Shown here: positions 21,594-34,337 of the stretch, one piece after another | Layout: each line of letters opens with the position of its first letter | Numbering within the stretch: position 1 is the stretch's first letter | Assembly (NCBI GenBank): GCA_027574665.1 | Contig: CM050659.1 | Span: 873,001 to 937,000 of the forward strand | Length of the DNA stretch: 64,000 nucleotides | From: Rhynochetos jubatus | Taxonomy: Eukaryota > Chordata > Aves > Eurypygiformes > Rhynochetidae | Reading direction: 5' to 3' | Notes under the pieces: generated by a model | Database searches by the model: none | What the model saw: the letters and a program-made list of their open reading frames with translations, nothing else | Told to the model about the DNA's origin: nothing | Position numbers and translations under genes: made by a program

Positions 21594-23009
21594 ATGCGCG
21601 GCTCGTTGAAGCGTCTGCCCGAACACGGACATCTGAAGCAGCACTGTAATGCGACCAAACAGAAAGAGTTAGGAGAGAATTTCTTGTCCCTTCTTGCTGC
21701 GCCCTTGCAGAGCACTGCGTGCCAGAGCAGCCGGATCGCTGTGTTGCTTGCAATCTCCAGTTCCAACAGTGCCACAGTTCCTCGGCAACAGAAAGAGCTA
21801 GGAAGGAATTGCTTACGCTGTTTTCTCTCGCTGTGCTCTAGCAGTTCGTTCCCTTTTCGGCAGAGCGCGGGACCGCTTGCAAAGCTTAGAAACAAACCTC
21901 TCCCTTTTCCTCCAAAAGGGAAAGAGCTACGAGAGAATTTCTTAGCGAAACCTTGTTTGTTTTGGCAGAGCACTGCATGCTTCTTAAGACAGAGCTCTGT
22001 ATCCCCGGGAAAGTCGAAAGCCACAGGGTCACCTTCTCTGTGCTAACAGGCTCGGAGAGGCTGGAATGCGCGGCTCGTTGAAGCGTCTGCCCGAACACGG
22101 ACATCTGAAGCAGCACTGTAATGCGACCAAACAGAAAGAGTTAGGAGAGAATTTCTTGTCCCTTCTTGCTGCGCCCTTGCAGAGCACTGCGTGCCAGAGC
22201 AGCCGGATCGCTGTGTTGCTTGCAATCTCCAGTTCCAACAGTGCCACAGTTCCTCGGCAACAGAAAGAGCTAGGAAGGAATTGCTTGCGCTGTTTTCTCT
22301 CGCTGTGCTCTAGCAGTTCGTTCCCTTTTCGGCAGAGCGCGGGACCGCTTGCAAAGCTTAGAAACAAACCTCTCCCTTTTCCTCCAAAAGGGAAAGAGCT
22401 ACGAGGGAATTTCTTAGCGAAACCTTGTTTGTTTTGGCAGAGCACTGCATGCCTCTGAAGACAGAGCTCTGTATCCCCGGGAAAGTCGAAATCCACAGGG
22501 TCACCTTCTCTGTGCTAACAGGCTCGGAGAGGCTCGAATGCGCGGCTCGTTGAAGCGTCTGCCCGAACACGGACATCTGAAGCAGCACTGTAATGCGACC
22601 AAACAGAAAGAGTTAGGAGAGAATTTCTTGTTCCTTCTTGCTGCGCCTTTGCAGAGCACTGCGTGCCAGAGCAGCCGGATCGCTGTGTTGCTTGCAATCT
22701 CCAGTTCCAACAGTGCCACAGTTCCTCGGCAACAGAAAGAGCTAGGAAGGAATTGCTTGCGCTGTTTTCTCTCGCTGTGCTCTAGCAGTTCGTTCCCTTT
22801 TCGGCAGAGAGCAGGACCGCTTGCAAAGCTTAGAAACAAAGCTCTCCCTTTTCCTCCAAAAGGGAAAGAGCTACGAGGGAATTTCTTAGCGAAACCTTGT
22901 TTGTTTTGGCAGAGCACTGCATGCCTCTTAAGACAGAGCTCTGTATCCCCGGGAAAGTCGAAATCCACAGGGTCACCTTCTCTGTGCTAACAGGCTCGGA
23001 GAGGCTCGA
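21594..23009 (+). repeat. Three-unit block c, right copy (M46-M48)
   Basis: Counterpart of 16402-17817. The preceding unit (21122) is a chimera whose 3' end already matches the unit before the left copy. The T-type island therefore abuts this block inside a unit rather than at a unit boundary. Confidence 0.85.
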
Positions 23010-25369
23010 ATGCGCGGCTCGTTGAAGCGTCTGCCCGAACACGGACATCTGAAGCAGCACTGTAATGCGACCAAACAGAAAGAGTTAGGAGAGAATTTCT
23101 TGTCCCTTCTTGCTGCGCCCTTGCAGAGCACTGCGTGCCAGAGCAGCCGGATCGCTGTGTTGCTTGCAATCTCCAGTTCCAACAGTGCCACAGTTCCTCG
23201 GCAACAGAAAGAGCTAGGAAGGAATTGCTTACGCTGTTTTCTCTCACTGTGCTCTAGCAGTTCGTTCCCTTTTCGGCAGAGCGCGGGACCGCTTGCAAAG
23301 CTTAGAAACAAAGCTCTCCCTTTTCCTCCAAAAGGGAAAGAGCTACGAGGGAATTTCTTAGCGAAACCTTGTTTGTTTTGGCAGAGCACTGCATGCCTCT
23401 GAAGACAGAGCTCTGTATCCCCGGGAAAGTCGAAAGCCACAGGGTCACCTTCTCTGTGCTAACAGGCTCGGAGAGGCTCGAATGCGCGGCTCGTTGAAGC
23501 GTCTGCCCGAACACGGACATCTGAAGCAGCACTGTAATGCGACCAAACAGAAAGAGTTAGGAGAGAATTTCTTGTCCCTTCTTGCTGCGCCTTTGCAGAG
23601 CACTGCGTGCCAGAGCAGCCGGATCGCTGTGTTGCTTGCAATCTCCAGTTCCAACAGTGCCACAGTTCCTCGGCAACAGAAAGAGCTAGGAAGGAATTGC
23701 TTACGCTGTTTTCTCTCGCTGTGCTCTAGCAGTTCGTTCCCTTTTCGGCAGAGCGCGGGACCGCTTGCAAAGCTTAGAAACAAACCTCTCCCTTTTCCTC
23801 CAAAAGGGAAAGAGCTACGAGGGAATTTCTTAGCGAAACCTTGTTTGTTTTGGCAGAGCACTGCATGCTTCTTAAGACAGAGCTCTGTATCCCCGGGAAA
23901 GTCGAAAGCCACAGGGTCACCTTCTCTGTGCTAACAGGCTCGGAGAGGCTGGAATGCGCGGCTCGTTGAAGCGTCTGCCCGAACACGGCCATCTGAAGCA
24001 GCACTGTAATGCGACCAAACAGAAAGAGTTAGGAGAGAATTTCTTGTCCCGTCTTGCTGCGCCTTTGCAGAGCACTGCGTGCCAGAGCAGCCGGATCGCT
24101 GTGTTGCTTGCAATCTCCAGTTCCAACAGTGCCACAGTTCCTCGGCAACAGAAAGAGCTAGGAAGGAATTGCTTGCGCTGTTTTCTCTCGCTGTGCTCTA
24201 GCAGTTCGTTCCCTTTTCGGCAGAGCGCGGGACCGCTTGCAAAGCTTAGAAACAAACCTCTCCCTTTTCCTCCAAAAGGGAAAGAGCTACGAGGGAATTT
24301 CTTAGCGAAACCTTGTTTGTTTTGGCAGAGCACTGCATGCCTCTGAAGACAGAGCTCTGTATCCCCGGGAAAGTCGAAATCCACAGGGTCACCTTCTCTG
24401 TGCTAACAGGCTCGGAGAGGCTCGAATGCGCGGCTCGTTGAAGCGTCTGCCCGAACACGGACATCTGAAGCAGCACTGTAATGCGACCAAACAGAAAGAG
24501 TTAGGAGAGAATTTCTTGTCCCTTCTTGCTGCGCCTTTGCAGAGCACTGCGTGCCAGAGCAGCCGGATCGCTGTGTTGCTTGCAATCTCCAGTTCCAACA
24601 GTGCCACAGTTCCTCGGCAACAGAAAGAGCTAGGAAGGAATTGCTTACGCTGTTTTCTCTCGCTGTGCTCTAGCAGTTCGTTCCCTTTTCGGCAGAGCGC
24701 GGGACCGCTTGCAAAGCTTAGAAACAAAGCTCTCCCTTTTCCTCCAAAAGGGAAAGAGCTACGAGGGAATTTCTTAGCGAAACCTTGTTTGTTTTGGCAG
24801 AGCACTGCATGCCTCTTAAGACAGAGCTCTGTATCCCCGGGAAAGTCGAAATCCACAGGGTCACCTTCTCTGTGCTAACAGGCTCGGAGAGGCTGGAATG
24901 CGCGGCTCGTTGAAGCGTCTGCCCGAACACGAACATCTGAAGCAGCACTGTAATGCGACCAAACAGAAAGAGTTAGGAGAGAATTTCTTGTCCCTTCTTG
25001 CTGCGCCCTTGCAGAGCACTGCGTGCCAGAGCAGCCGGATCGCTGTGTTGCTTGCAATCTCCAGTTCCAACAGTGCCACAGTTCCTCGGCAACAGAAAGA
25101 GCTAGGAAGGAATTGCTTACGCTGTTTTCTCTCGCTGTGCTCTAGCAGTTCGTTCCCTTTTCGGCAGAGCGTGGGACCGCTTGCAAAGCTTAGAAACAAA
25201 CCTCTCCCTTTTCCTCCAAAAGGGAAAGAGCTACGAGGGAATTTCTTAGCGAAACCTTGTTTGTTTTGGCAGAGCACTGCATGCCTCTTAAGACAGAGCT
25301 CTGTATCCCCGGGAAAGTCGAAAGCCACAGGGTCACCTTCTCTGTGCTAACAGGCTCGGAGAGGCTCGA
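23010..25369 (+). repeat. Five-unit tandem duplication, first copy (M49-M53)
   Basis: It is followed directly by the second copy at 25370-27729 (offset 2,360 bp). Shared markers are CTCTCACTGTG in the first unit, TTGTCCCGTCTTG in the third, and CACGAACATC with GCGTGGGACC in the fifth. The only difference I see is pos. 304 of the first unit (G here, C in the second copy). Confidence 0.9.
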
Positions 25370-27729
25370 ATGCGCGGCTCGTTGAAGCGTCTGCCCGAAC
25401 ACGGACATCTGAAGCAGCACTGTAATGCGACCAAACAGAAAGAGTTAGGAGAGAATTTCTTGTCCCTTCTTGCTGCGCCCTTGCAGAGCACTGCGTGCCA
25501 GAGCAGCCGGATCGCTGTGTTGCTTGCAATCTCCAGTTCCAACAGTGCCACAGTTCCTCGGCAACAGAAAGAGCTAGGAAGGAATTGCTTACGCTGTTTT
25601 CTCTCACTGTGCTCTAGCAGTTCGTTCCCTTTTCGGCAGAGCGCGGGACCGCTTGCAAAGCTTAGAAACAAACCTCTCCCTTTTCCTCCAAAAGGGAAAG
25701 AGCTACGAGGGAATTTCTTAGCGAAACCTTGTTTGTTTTGGCAGAGCACTGCATGCCTCTGAAGACAGAGCTCTGTATCCCCGGGAAAGTCGAAAGCCAC
25801 AGGGTCACCTTCTCTGTGCTAACAGGCTCGGAGAGGCTCGAATGCGCGGCTCGTTGAAGCGTCTGCCCGAACACGGACATCTGAAGCAGCACTGTAATGC
25901 GACCAAACAGAAAGAGTTAGGAGAGAATTTCTTGTCCCTTCTTGCTGCGCCTTTGCAGAGCACTGCGTGCCAGAGCAGCCGGATCGCTGTGTTGCTTGCA
26001 ATCTCCAGTTCCAACAGTGCCACAGTTCCTCGGCAACAGAAAGAGCTAGGAAGGAATTGCTTACGCTGTTTTCTCTCGCTGTGCTCTAGCAGTTCGTTCC
26101 CTTTTCGGCAGAGCGCGGGACCGCTTGCAAAGCTTAGAAACAAACCTCTCCCTTTTCCTCCAAAAGGGAAAGAGCTACGAGGGAATTTCTTAGCGAAACC
26201 TTGTTTGTTTTGGCAGAGCACTGCATGCTTCTTAAGACAGAGCTCTGTATCCCCGGGAAAGTCGAAAGCCACAGGGTCACCTTCTCTGTGCTAACAGGCT
26301 CGGAGAGGCTGGAATGCGCGGCTCGTTGAAGCGTCTGCCCGAACACGGCCATCTGAAGCAGCACTGTAATGCGACCAAACAGAAAGAGTTAGGAGAGAAT
26401 TTCTTGTCCCGTCTTGCTGCGCCTTTGCAGAGCACTGCGTGCCAGAGCAGCCGGATCGCTGTGTTGCTTGCAATCTCCAGTTCCAACAGTGCCACAGTTC
26501 CTCGGCAACAGAAAGAGCTAGGAAGGAATTGCTTGCGCTGTTTTCTCTCGCTGTGCTCTAGCAGTTCGTTCCCTTTTCGGCAGAGCGCGGGACCGCTTGC
26601 AAAGCTTAGAAACAAACCTCTCCCTTTTCCTCCAAAAGGGAAAGAGCTACGAGGGAATTTCTTAGCGAAACCTTGTTTGTTTTGGCAGAGCACTGCATGC
26701 CTCTGAAGACAGAGCTCTGTATCCCCGGGAAAGTCGAAATCCACAGGGTCACCTTCTCTGTGCTAACAGGCTCGGAGAGGCTCGAATGCGCGGCTCGTTG
26801 AAGCGTCTGCCCGAACACGGACATCTGAAGCAGCACTGTAATGCGACCAAACAGAAAGAGTTAGGAGAGAATTTCTTGTCCCTTCTTGCTGCGCCTTTGC
26901 AGAGCACTGCGTGCCAGAGCAGCCGGATCGCTGTGTTGCTTGCAATCTCCAGTTCCAACAGTGCCACAGTTCCTCGGCAACAGAAAGAGCTAGGAAGGAA
27001 TTGCTTACGCTGTTTTCTCTCGCTGTGCTCTAGCAGTTCGTTCCCTTTTCGGCAGAGCGCGGGACCGCTTGCAAAGCTTAGAAACAAAGCTCTCCCTTTT
27101 CCTCCAAAAGGGAAAGAGCTACGAGGGAATTTCTTAGCGAAACCTTGTTTGTTTTGGCAGAGCACTGCATGCCTCTTAAGACAGAGCTCTGTATCCCCGG
27201 GAAAGTCGAAATCCACAGGGTCACCTTCTCTGTGCTAACAGGCTCGGAGAGGCTGGAATGCGCGGCTCGTTGAAGCGTCTGCCCGAACACGAACATCTGA
27301 AGCAGCACTGTAATGCGACCAAACAGAAAGAGTTAGGAGAGAATTTCTTGTCCCTTCTTGCTGCGCCCTTGCAGAGCACTGCGTGCCAGAGCAGCCGGAT
27401 CGCTGTGTTGCTTGCAATCTCCAGTTCCAACAGTGCCACAGTTCCTCGGCAACAGAAAGAGCTAGGAAGGAATTGCTTACGCTGTTTTCTCTCGCTGTGC
27501 TCTAGCAGTTCGTTCCCTTTTCGGCAGAGCGTGGGACCGCTTGCAAAGCTTAGAAACAAACCTCTCCCTTTTCCTCCAAAAGGGAAAGAGCTACGAGGGA
27601 ATTTCTTAGCGAAACCTTGTTTGTTTTGGCAGAGCACTGCATGCCTCTTAAGACAGAGCTCTGTATCCCCGGGAAAGTCGAAAGCCACAGGGTCACCTTC
27701 TCTGTGCTAACAGGCTCGGAGAGGCTCGA
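25370..27729 (+). repeat. Five-unit tandem duplication, second copy (M54-M58)
   Basis: Counterpart of 23010-25369. Family I ends here and the second T-type island begins. Confidence 0.9.
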
Positions 27730-28201
27730 ATGCGCGGCTCGTTGAAGCGTCTGCCCGAACACGGACATCTGAAGCAGCACTGTAATGCGACCAAACAGAA
27801 AGAGTTAGGAGAGAATTTCTTGTCCCTTCTTGCTGCGCCTTTGCAGAGCACTGCGTGCCAGAGCAGCCGGACCGCTGTGTTGCTTGCAATCTCCAGTTCC
27901 AACAGTGCCACAGTTCCTCGGCAACAAAAAGAGCTAGGAAGGAATTGCTTACGCTGTTTTCTCTCGCTGTGCTCTAGCAGTTCGTTCCCTTTTCGGCAGA
28001 GCGCGGGACCGCTTGCAAAGCTTAGAAACAAAGCTCTCCCTTTTCCTCCAAAAGGGAAGGAGCTACGAGGGAATTTCTTAGGGAAACCTTGTTTGTTTTG
28101 GCAGAGCACTGCATGCCTCTTAAGACAGAGCTCTGTATCCCCGGGAAAGTCGAAATCCACAGGGTCACCTTCTCTGTGCTAACAGGCTCGGAGAGGCTCG
28201 A
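27258..28201 (+). repeat. Two-unit block k, right copy (M58-M59)
   Basis: Counterpart of 18290-19233. Its first unit carries the private CACGAACATC and G at pos. 427. It joins the five-unit duplication on its left to T-type island 2 on its right. Confidence 0.6.
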
Positions 28202-31200
28202 ATGCGCGGCTCGTTGAAGCGTCTGCCCGAACACGGACATCTGAAGCAGCACTGTAATGCGACCAAAGAGAAAGAGTTAGGAGAGAATTTCTTGTCCCAT
28301 CTTGCTGCGCCTTTGCAGATCACTGCGTGCCGGAGCAGCCGGACCGCTGTGTTGCTTGCAATCTCCAGTTCCAACAGTGCCACAGTTCCTCGGCAACAAA
28401 AAGAGCTAGGAAGGAATTGCTTACGCTGTTTTCTCTCGCTGTGCTCTAGCAGTTGGTTCCCTTTTCGGCAGAGCGCGGGACCGCTTGCAAAGCTTAGAAA
28501 CAAACCTCTCCCTTTTCCTCCAAAAGGGAAAGAGCTACGAGGGAATTTCTTAGCGAAACCTTGTTTGTTTTGGCAGAGCACTGCATGCCTCTTAAGACAG
28601 AGCTCTGTATCCCCGGGAAAGTCGAAATCCACAGGGTCACCTTCTCTGTGCTAACAGGCTCCGAGAGGCTCGAAGGCGCGGCTCGTTGAAGCGTCTGCCC
28701 GAACACGGACATCTGAAGCAGCACTGTAATGCGACCAAACAGAAAGAGTTAGGAGAGAATTTCTTGTCCCATCTTGCTGCGCCTTTGCAGAGCACTGCGT
28801 GGCAGAGCAGCCGGACCGCTGTGTTGCTTGCAATCTCCAGTTCCAACAGTGCCACAGTTCCTCGGCAACAAAAAGAGCTAGGAAGGAATTGCTTACGCTG
28901 TTTTCTCTCGCTGTGCTCTAGCAGTTCGTTCCCTTTTCGGCAGAGCGCGGGACCGCTTGCAAAGCTTAGAAACAAACCTCTCCCTTTTCCTCCAAAAGGG
29001 AAAGAGCTACGAGGGAATTTCTTAGCGAAACCTTGTTTGTTTTGGCAGAGCACTGCATGCCTCTTAAGACAGAGCTCTGTATCCCCGGGAAAGTCGAAAT
29101 CCACAGGGTCACCTTCTCTGTGCTAACAGGCTCCGAGAGGCTCGAGTGCGCTGCTCGTTGAAGCGTCTGCCCGAACACGGACATCTGAAGCAGCACTGTA
29201 ATGCGACCAAACAGAAAGAGTTAGGAGAGAATTTCTTGTCCCATCTTGCTGCGCCTTTGCAGAGCACTGCGTGCCGGAGCAGCCGTACCGCTGTGTTGCT
29301 TGCAATCTCCAGTTCCAACAGTGCCACAGTTCCTCGGCAACAAAAAGAGCTAGGAAGGAATTGCTTACGCTGTTTTCTCTCGCTGTGCTCTAGCAGTTCC
29401 TTCCCTTTTCGGCAGAGCGCGGGACCGCTTGCAAAGCTTAGAAACAAACCTCTCCCTTTTCCTCCAAAAGGGAAAGAGCTACGAGGGAATTTCTTAGGGA
29501 AACCTTGTTTGTTTTGGCAGAGCACTGCATGCCTCTTAAGACAGAGCTCTGTATCCCCGGGAAAGTCGAAATCCACAGGGTCACCTTCTCTGTGCTAACA
29601 GGCTCGGAGAGGCTCGAATGCGCAGCTCGTTGAAGCGTCTGCCCGAACACGGACATCTGAAGCAGCACTGTAATGCGACCAAACAGAAAGAGTTAGGAGA
29701 GAATTTCTTGTCCCTTCTTGCTGCGCCTTTGCAGAGCACTGCGTGCCGGAGCAGCCGGACCGCTGTGTTGCTTGCAATCTCCAGTTCCAACAGAGCCACC
29801 GTTCCTCGGCAACAGAAAGAGCTAGGAAGGAATTGCTTACGCTGTTTTCTCTCGCTGTGCTCTAGCAGTTGGTTCCCTTTTCGGCAGAGCGCAGGACCGC
29901 TTGCAAAGCTTAGAAACAAACCTCTCCCTTTTCCTCCAAAAGGGAAGGAGCTACGAGGGAATTTCTTAGGGAAACCTTGTTTGTTTTGGCAGAGCACTGC
30001 ATGCCTCTTAAGACAGAGCTCTGGACCCCCGGGAAAGTCGAAATCCACAGGGTCACCTTCTCTGTGCTAACAGGCTCGGAGAGGCTCGAAGGCGCGGCTC
30101 GTTGAAGCGTCTGCCCGAACACGGACATCTGAAGCAGCACTGTAATGCGACCAAACAGAAAGAGTTAGGAGAGAATTTCTTGTCCCTTCTTGCTGCGCCT
30201 TTGCAGAGCACTGCGTGCCAGAGCAGCCGGACCGCTGTGTTGCTTGCAATCTCCAGTTCCAACAGTGCCACAGTTCCTCGGCAACAGAAAGAGCTAGGAA
30301 GGAATTGCTTACGCTGTTTTCTCTCACTGTGCTCTAGCAGTTCGTTCCCTTTTCGGCAGAGCGCGGGACCGCTTGCAAAGCTTAGAAACAAAGCTCTCCC
30401 TTTTCCTCCAAAAGGGAAGGAGCTACGAGGGAATTTCTTAGGGAAACCTTGTTTGTTTTGGCAGAGCACTGCATGCCTCTTAAGACAGAGCTCTGGATCC
30501 CCGGGAAAGTCGAAATCCACAGGGTCACCTTCTCTGTGCTAACAGGCTCGGAGAGGCTCGAAGGCGCGGCTCGTTGAAGCGTCTGCCCGAACACGGACAT
30601 CTGAAGCAGCACTGTAATGCGACCAAACAGAAAGAGTTAGGAGAGAATTTCTTGTCCCATCTTGCTGCGCCTTTGCAGAGCACTGCGTGCCGGAGCAGCC
30701 GGACCGCTGTGTTGCTTGCAATCTCCAGTTCCAACAGTGCCACAGTTCCTCGGCAACAGAAAGAGCTAGGAAGGAATTGCTTACGCTGTTTTCTCTCGCT
30801 GTGCTCTAGCAGTTCGTTCCCTTTTCGGCAGAGCGCGGGACCGCTTGCAAAGCTTAGAAACAAACCTCTCCCTTTTCCTCCAAAAGGGAAGGAGCTACGA
30901 GGGAATTTCTTAGGGAAACCTTGTTTGTTTTGGCAGAGCACTGCATGCCTCTTAAGACAGAGCTCTGGATCCCCGGGAAAGTCGAAATCCACAGGGTCAC
31001 CTTCTCTGTGCTAACAGGCTCGGAGAGGCTCGAAGGCGCGGCTCGTTGAAGCGTCTGCCCGAACACGGACATCTGAAGCAGCACTGTAATGCGACCAAAC
31101 AGAAAGAGTTAGGAGAGAATTTCTTGTCCCTTCTTGCTGCGCCTTTGCAGAGCACTGCGTGCCAGAGCAGCCGGACCGCTGTGTTGCTTGCAATCTCCAG

Positions 31201-32449
31201 TTCCAACAGAGCCACAGTTCCTCTGCAACAAAAAGAGCTAGGAAGGAATTGCTTACGCTGTTTTCTCTCGCTGTGCTCTAGCAGTTCGTTCCCTTTTCGG
31301 CAGAGCGCGGGACCGCTTGCAAAGCTTAGAAACAAACCTCTCCCTTTTCCTCCAAAAGGGAAAGAGCTACGAGGGAATTTCTTAGCGAAACCTTGTTTGT
31401 TTTGGCAGAGCACTGCATGCCTCTTAAGACAGAGCTCTGTATCCCCGGGAAAGTCGAAATCCACAGGGTCACCTTCTCTGTGCTAACAGGCTCGGAGAGG
31501 CTCGAATGCGCGGCTCGTTGAAGCGTCTGCCCGAACACGGCCATCTGAAGCAGCACTGTAATGCGACCAAACAGAAAGAGTTAGCAGAGAATTTCTTGTC
31601 CCTTCTTGCTGCGCCTTTGCAGAGCACTGCGTGCCAGAGCAGCCGGACCGCTGTGTTGCTTGCAATCTCCAGTTCCAACAGTGCCACAGTTCCTCGGCAA
31701 CAAAAAGAGCTAGGAAGGAATTGCTTACGCTGTTTTCTCTCGCTGTGCTCTAGCAGTTCGTTCCCTTTTCGGCAGAGCGCGGGACCGCTTGCAAAGCTTA
31801 GAAACAAAGCTCTCCCTTTTCCTCCAAAAGGGAAAGAGCTACGAGGGAATTTCTTAGCGAAACCTTGTTTGTTTTGGCAGAGCACTGCATGCCTCTGAAG
31901 ACAGAGCTCTGTATCCCCGGGAAAGTCGAAATCCACAGGGTCACCTTCTCTGTGCTAACAGGCTCGGAGAGGCTCGAATGCGCGGCTCGTTGAAGCGTCT
32001 GCCCGAACACGGACATCTGAAGCAGCACTGTAATGCGACCAAACAGAAAGAGTTAGCAGAGAATTTCTTGTCCCTTCTTGCTGCGCCTTTGCAGAGCACT
32101 GCGTGCCAGAGCAGCCGGACCGCTGTGTTGCTTGCAATCTCCAGTTCCAACAGTGCCACAGTTCCTCGGCAACAAAAAGAGCTAGGAAGGAATTGCTTAC
32201 GCTGTTTTCTCTCGCTGTGCTCTAGCAGTTCGTTCCCTTTTCGGCAGAGCGCGGGACCGCTTGCAAAGCTTAGAAACAAACCTCTCCCTTTTCCTCCAAA
32301 AGGGAAAGAGCTACGAGGGAATTTCTTAGCGAAACCTTGTTTGTTTTGGCAGAGCACTGCATGCCTCTTAAGACAGAGCTCTGTATCCCCGGGAAAGTCG
32401 AAATCCACAGGGTCACCTTCTCTGTGCTAACAGGCTCGGAGAGGCTCGA
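27730..32449 (+). repeat. T-type island 2 (M59-M68)
   Basis: Ten units with C at pos. 143. They share markers with island 1: AAAGAGAAAG, CGTGGCAGAGC, GCCGTACCG with AGTTCCTTC, AGTTGG, and G at pos. 353. They also have private markers: CAGATCACTG at 28,316, CTCTGCAACA at 31,223, and TTAGCAGAG in the units at 31506 and 31978. The order only partly follows island 1, so it is reshuffled rather than a simple copy. Confidence 0.75.
28674..29449 (+). repeat. Block j, right copy (M61 and 5' part of M62)
   Basis: Counterpart of 20650-21425. The second unit continues as a T-type unit (C at pos. 304, G at 353, T at 392). In the left copy the sequence switches to family I instead. Confidence 0.8.
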
Positions 32450-34337
32450 ATGCGCGGCTCGTTGAAGCGTCTGCCCGAACACGGACATCTGAAGCAGCAC
32501 TCTAATGCGACCAAACAGAAAGAGTTAGGAGAGAATTTCTTGTCCCTTCTTGCTGCGCCTTTGCAGAGCACTGCGTGCCAGAGCAGCCGGATCGCTGTGT
32601 TGCTTGCAATCTCCAGTTCCAACAGTGCCACAGTTCCTCGGCAACAGAAAGAGCTAGGAAGGAATTGCTTACGCTGTTTTCTCTCGCTGTGCTCTAGCAG
32701 TTCGTTCCCTTTTCGGCAGAGCGCGGGACCGCTTGCAAAGCTTAGAAACAAACCTCTCCCTTTTCCTCCAAAAGGGAAAGAGCTACGAGGGAATTTCTTA
32801 GCGAAACCTTGTTTGTTTTGGCAGAGCACTGCATGCCTCTTAAGACAGAGCTCTGTATCCCCGGGAAAGTCGAAATCCACAGGGTCACCTTCTCTGTGCT
32901 AACAGGCTCGGAGAGGCTCGAATGCGCGGCTCGTTGAAGCGTCTGCCCGAACACGGACATCTGAAGCAGCACTGTAATGCGACCAAACAGGAAGAGTTAG
33001 GAGAGAATTTCTTGTCCCTTCTTGCTGCGCCTTTGCAGAGCACTGCGTGCCAGAGCAGCCGGATCGCTGTGTTGCTTGCAATCTCCACTTCCAACAGTGC
33101 CACAGTTCCTCGGCAACAGAAAGAGCTAGGAAGGAATTGCTTACGCTGTTTTCTCTCGCTGTGCTCTAGCAGTTCGTTCCCTTTTCGGCAGAGCGCGGGA
33201 CCGCTTGCAAAGCTTAGAAACAAAGCTCTCCCTTTTCCTCCAAAAGGGAAAGAGCTACGAGGGAATTTCTTAGGGAAACCTTGTTTGTTTTGGCAGAGCA
33301 CTGCATGCCTCTTAAGACAGAGCTCTGTATCCCCGGGAAAGTCGAAATCCACAGGGTCACCTTCTCTGTGCTAACAGGCTCGGAGAGGCTGGAATGCGCG
33401 GCTCGTTGAAGCGTCTGCCCGAACACGGACATCTGAAGCAGCACTCTAATGCGACCAAACAGAAAGAGTTAGGAGAGAATTTCTTGTCCCTTCTTGCTGT
33501 GCCTTTGCAGAGCACTGCGTGCCAGAGCAGCCGGATCGCTGTGTTGCTTGCAATCTCCAGTTCCAACAGTGCCACAGTTCCTCGGCAACAGAAAGAGCTA
33601 GGAAGGAATTGCTTACGCTGTTTTCTCTCGCTGTGCTCTAGCAGTTCGTTCCCTTTTCGGCAGAGCGCGGGACCGCTTGCAAAGCTTAGAAACAAACCTC
33701 TCCCTTTTCCTCCAAAAGGGAAAGAGCTACGAGGGAATTTCTTAGCGAAACCTTGTTTGTTTTGGCAGAGCACTGCATGCCTCTTGAGACAGAGCTCTGT
33801 ATCCCCGGGAAAGTCGAAATCCACAGGGTCACCTTCTCTGTGCTAACAGGCTCGGAGAGGCTCGAATGCGCGGCTCGTTGAAGCGTCTGCCCGAACACGG
33901 ACATCTGAAGCAGCACTCTAATGCGACCAAACAGAAAGAGTTAGGAGAGAATTTCTTGTCCCTTCTTGCTGCGCCTTTGCAGAGCACTGCGTGCCAGAGC
34001 AGCCGGACCGCTGTGTTGCTTGCAATCTCCAGTTCCAACAGTGCCACAGTTCCTCGGCAACAGAAAGAGCTAGGAAGGAATTGCTTACGCTGTTTTCTCT
34101 CGCTGTGCTCTAGCAGTTCGTTCCCTTTTCGGCAGAGCGCGGGACCGCTTGCAAAGCTTAGAAACAAACCTCTCCCTTTTCCTCCAAAAGGGAAAGAGCT
34201 ACGAGGGAATTTCTTAGGGAAACCTTGTTTGTTTTGGCAGAGCACTGCATGCCTCTTAAGACAGAGCTCTGTATCCCCGGGAAAGTCGAAATCCACAGGG
34301 TCACCTTCTCTGTGCTAACAGGCTCGGAGAGGCTCGA

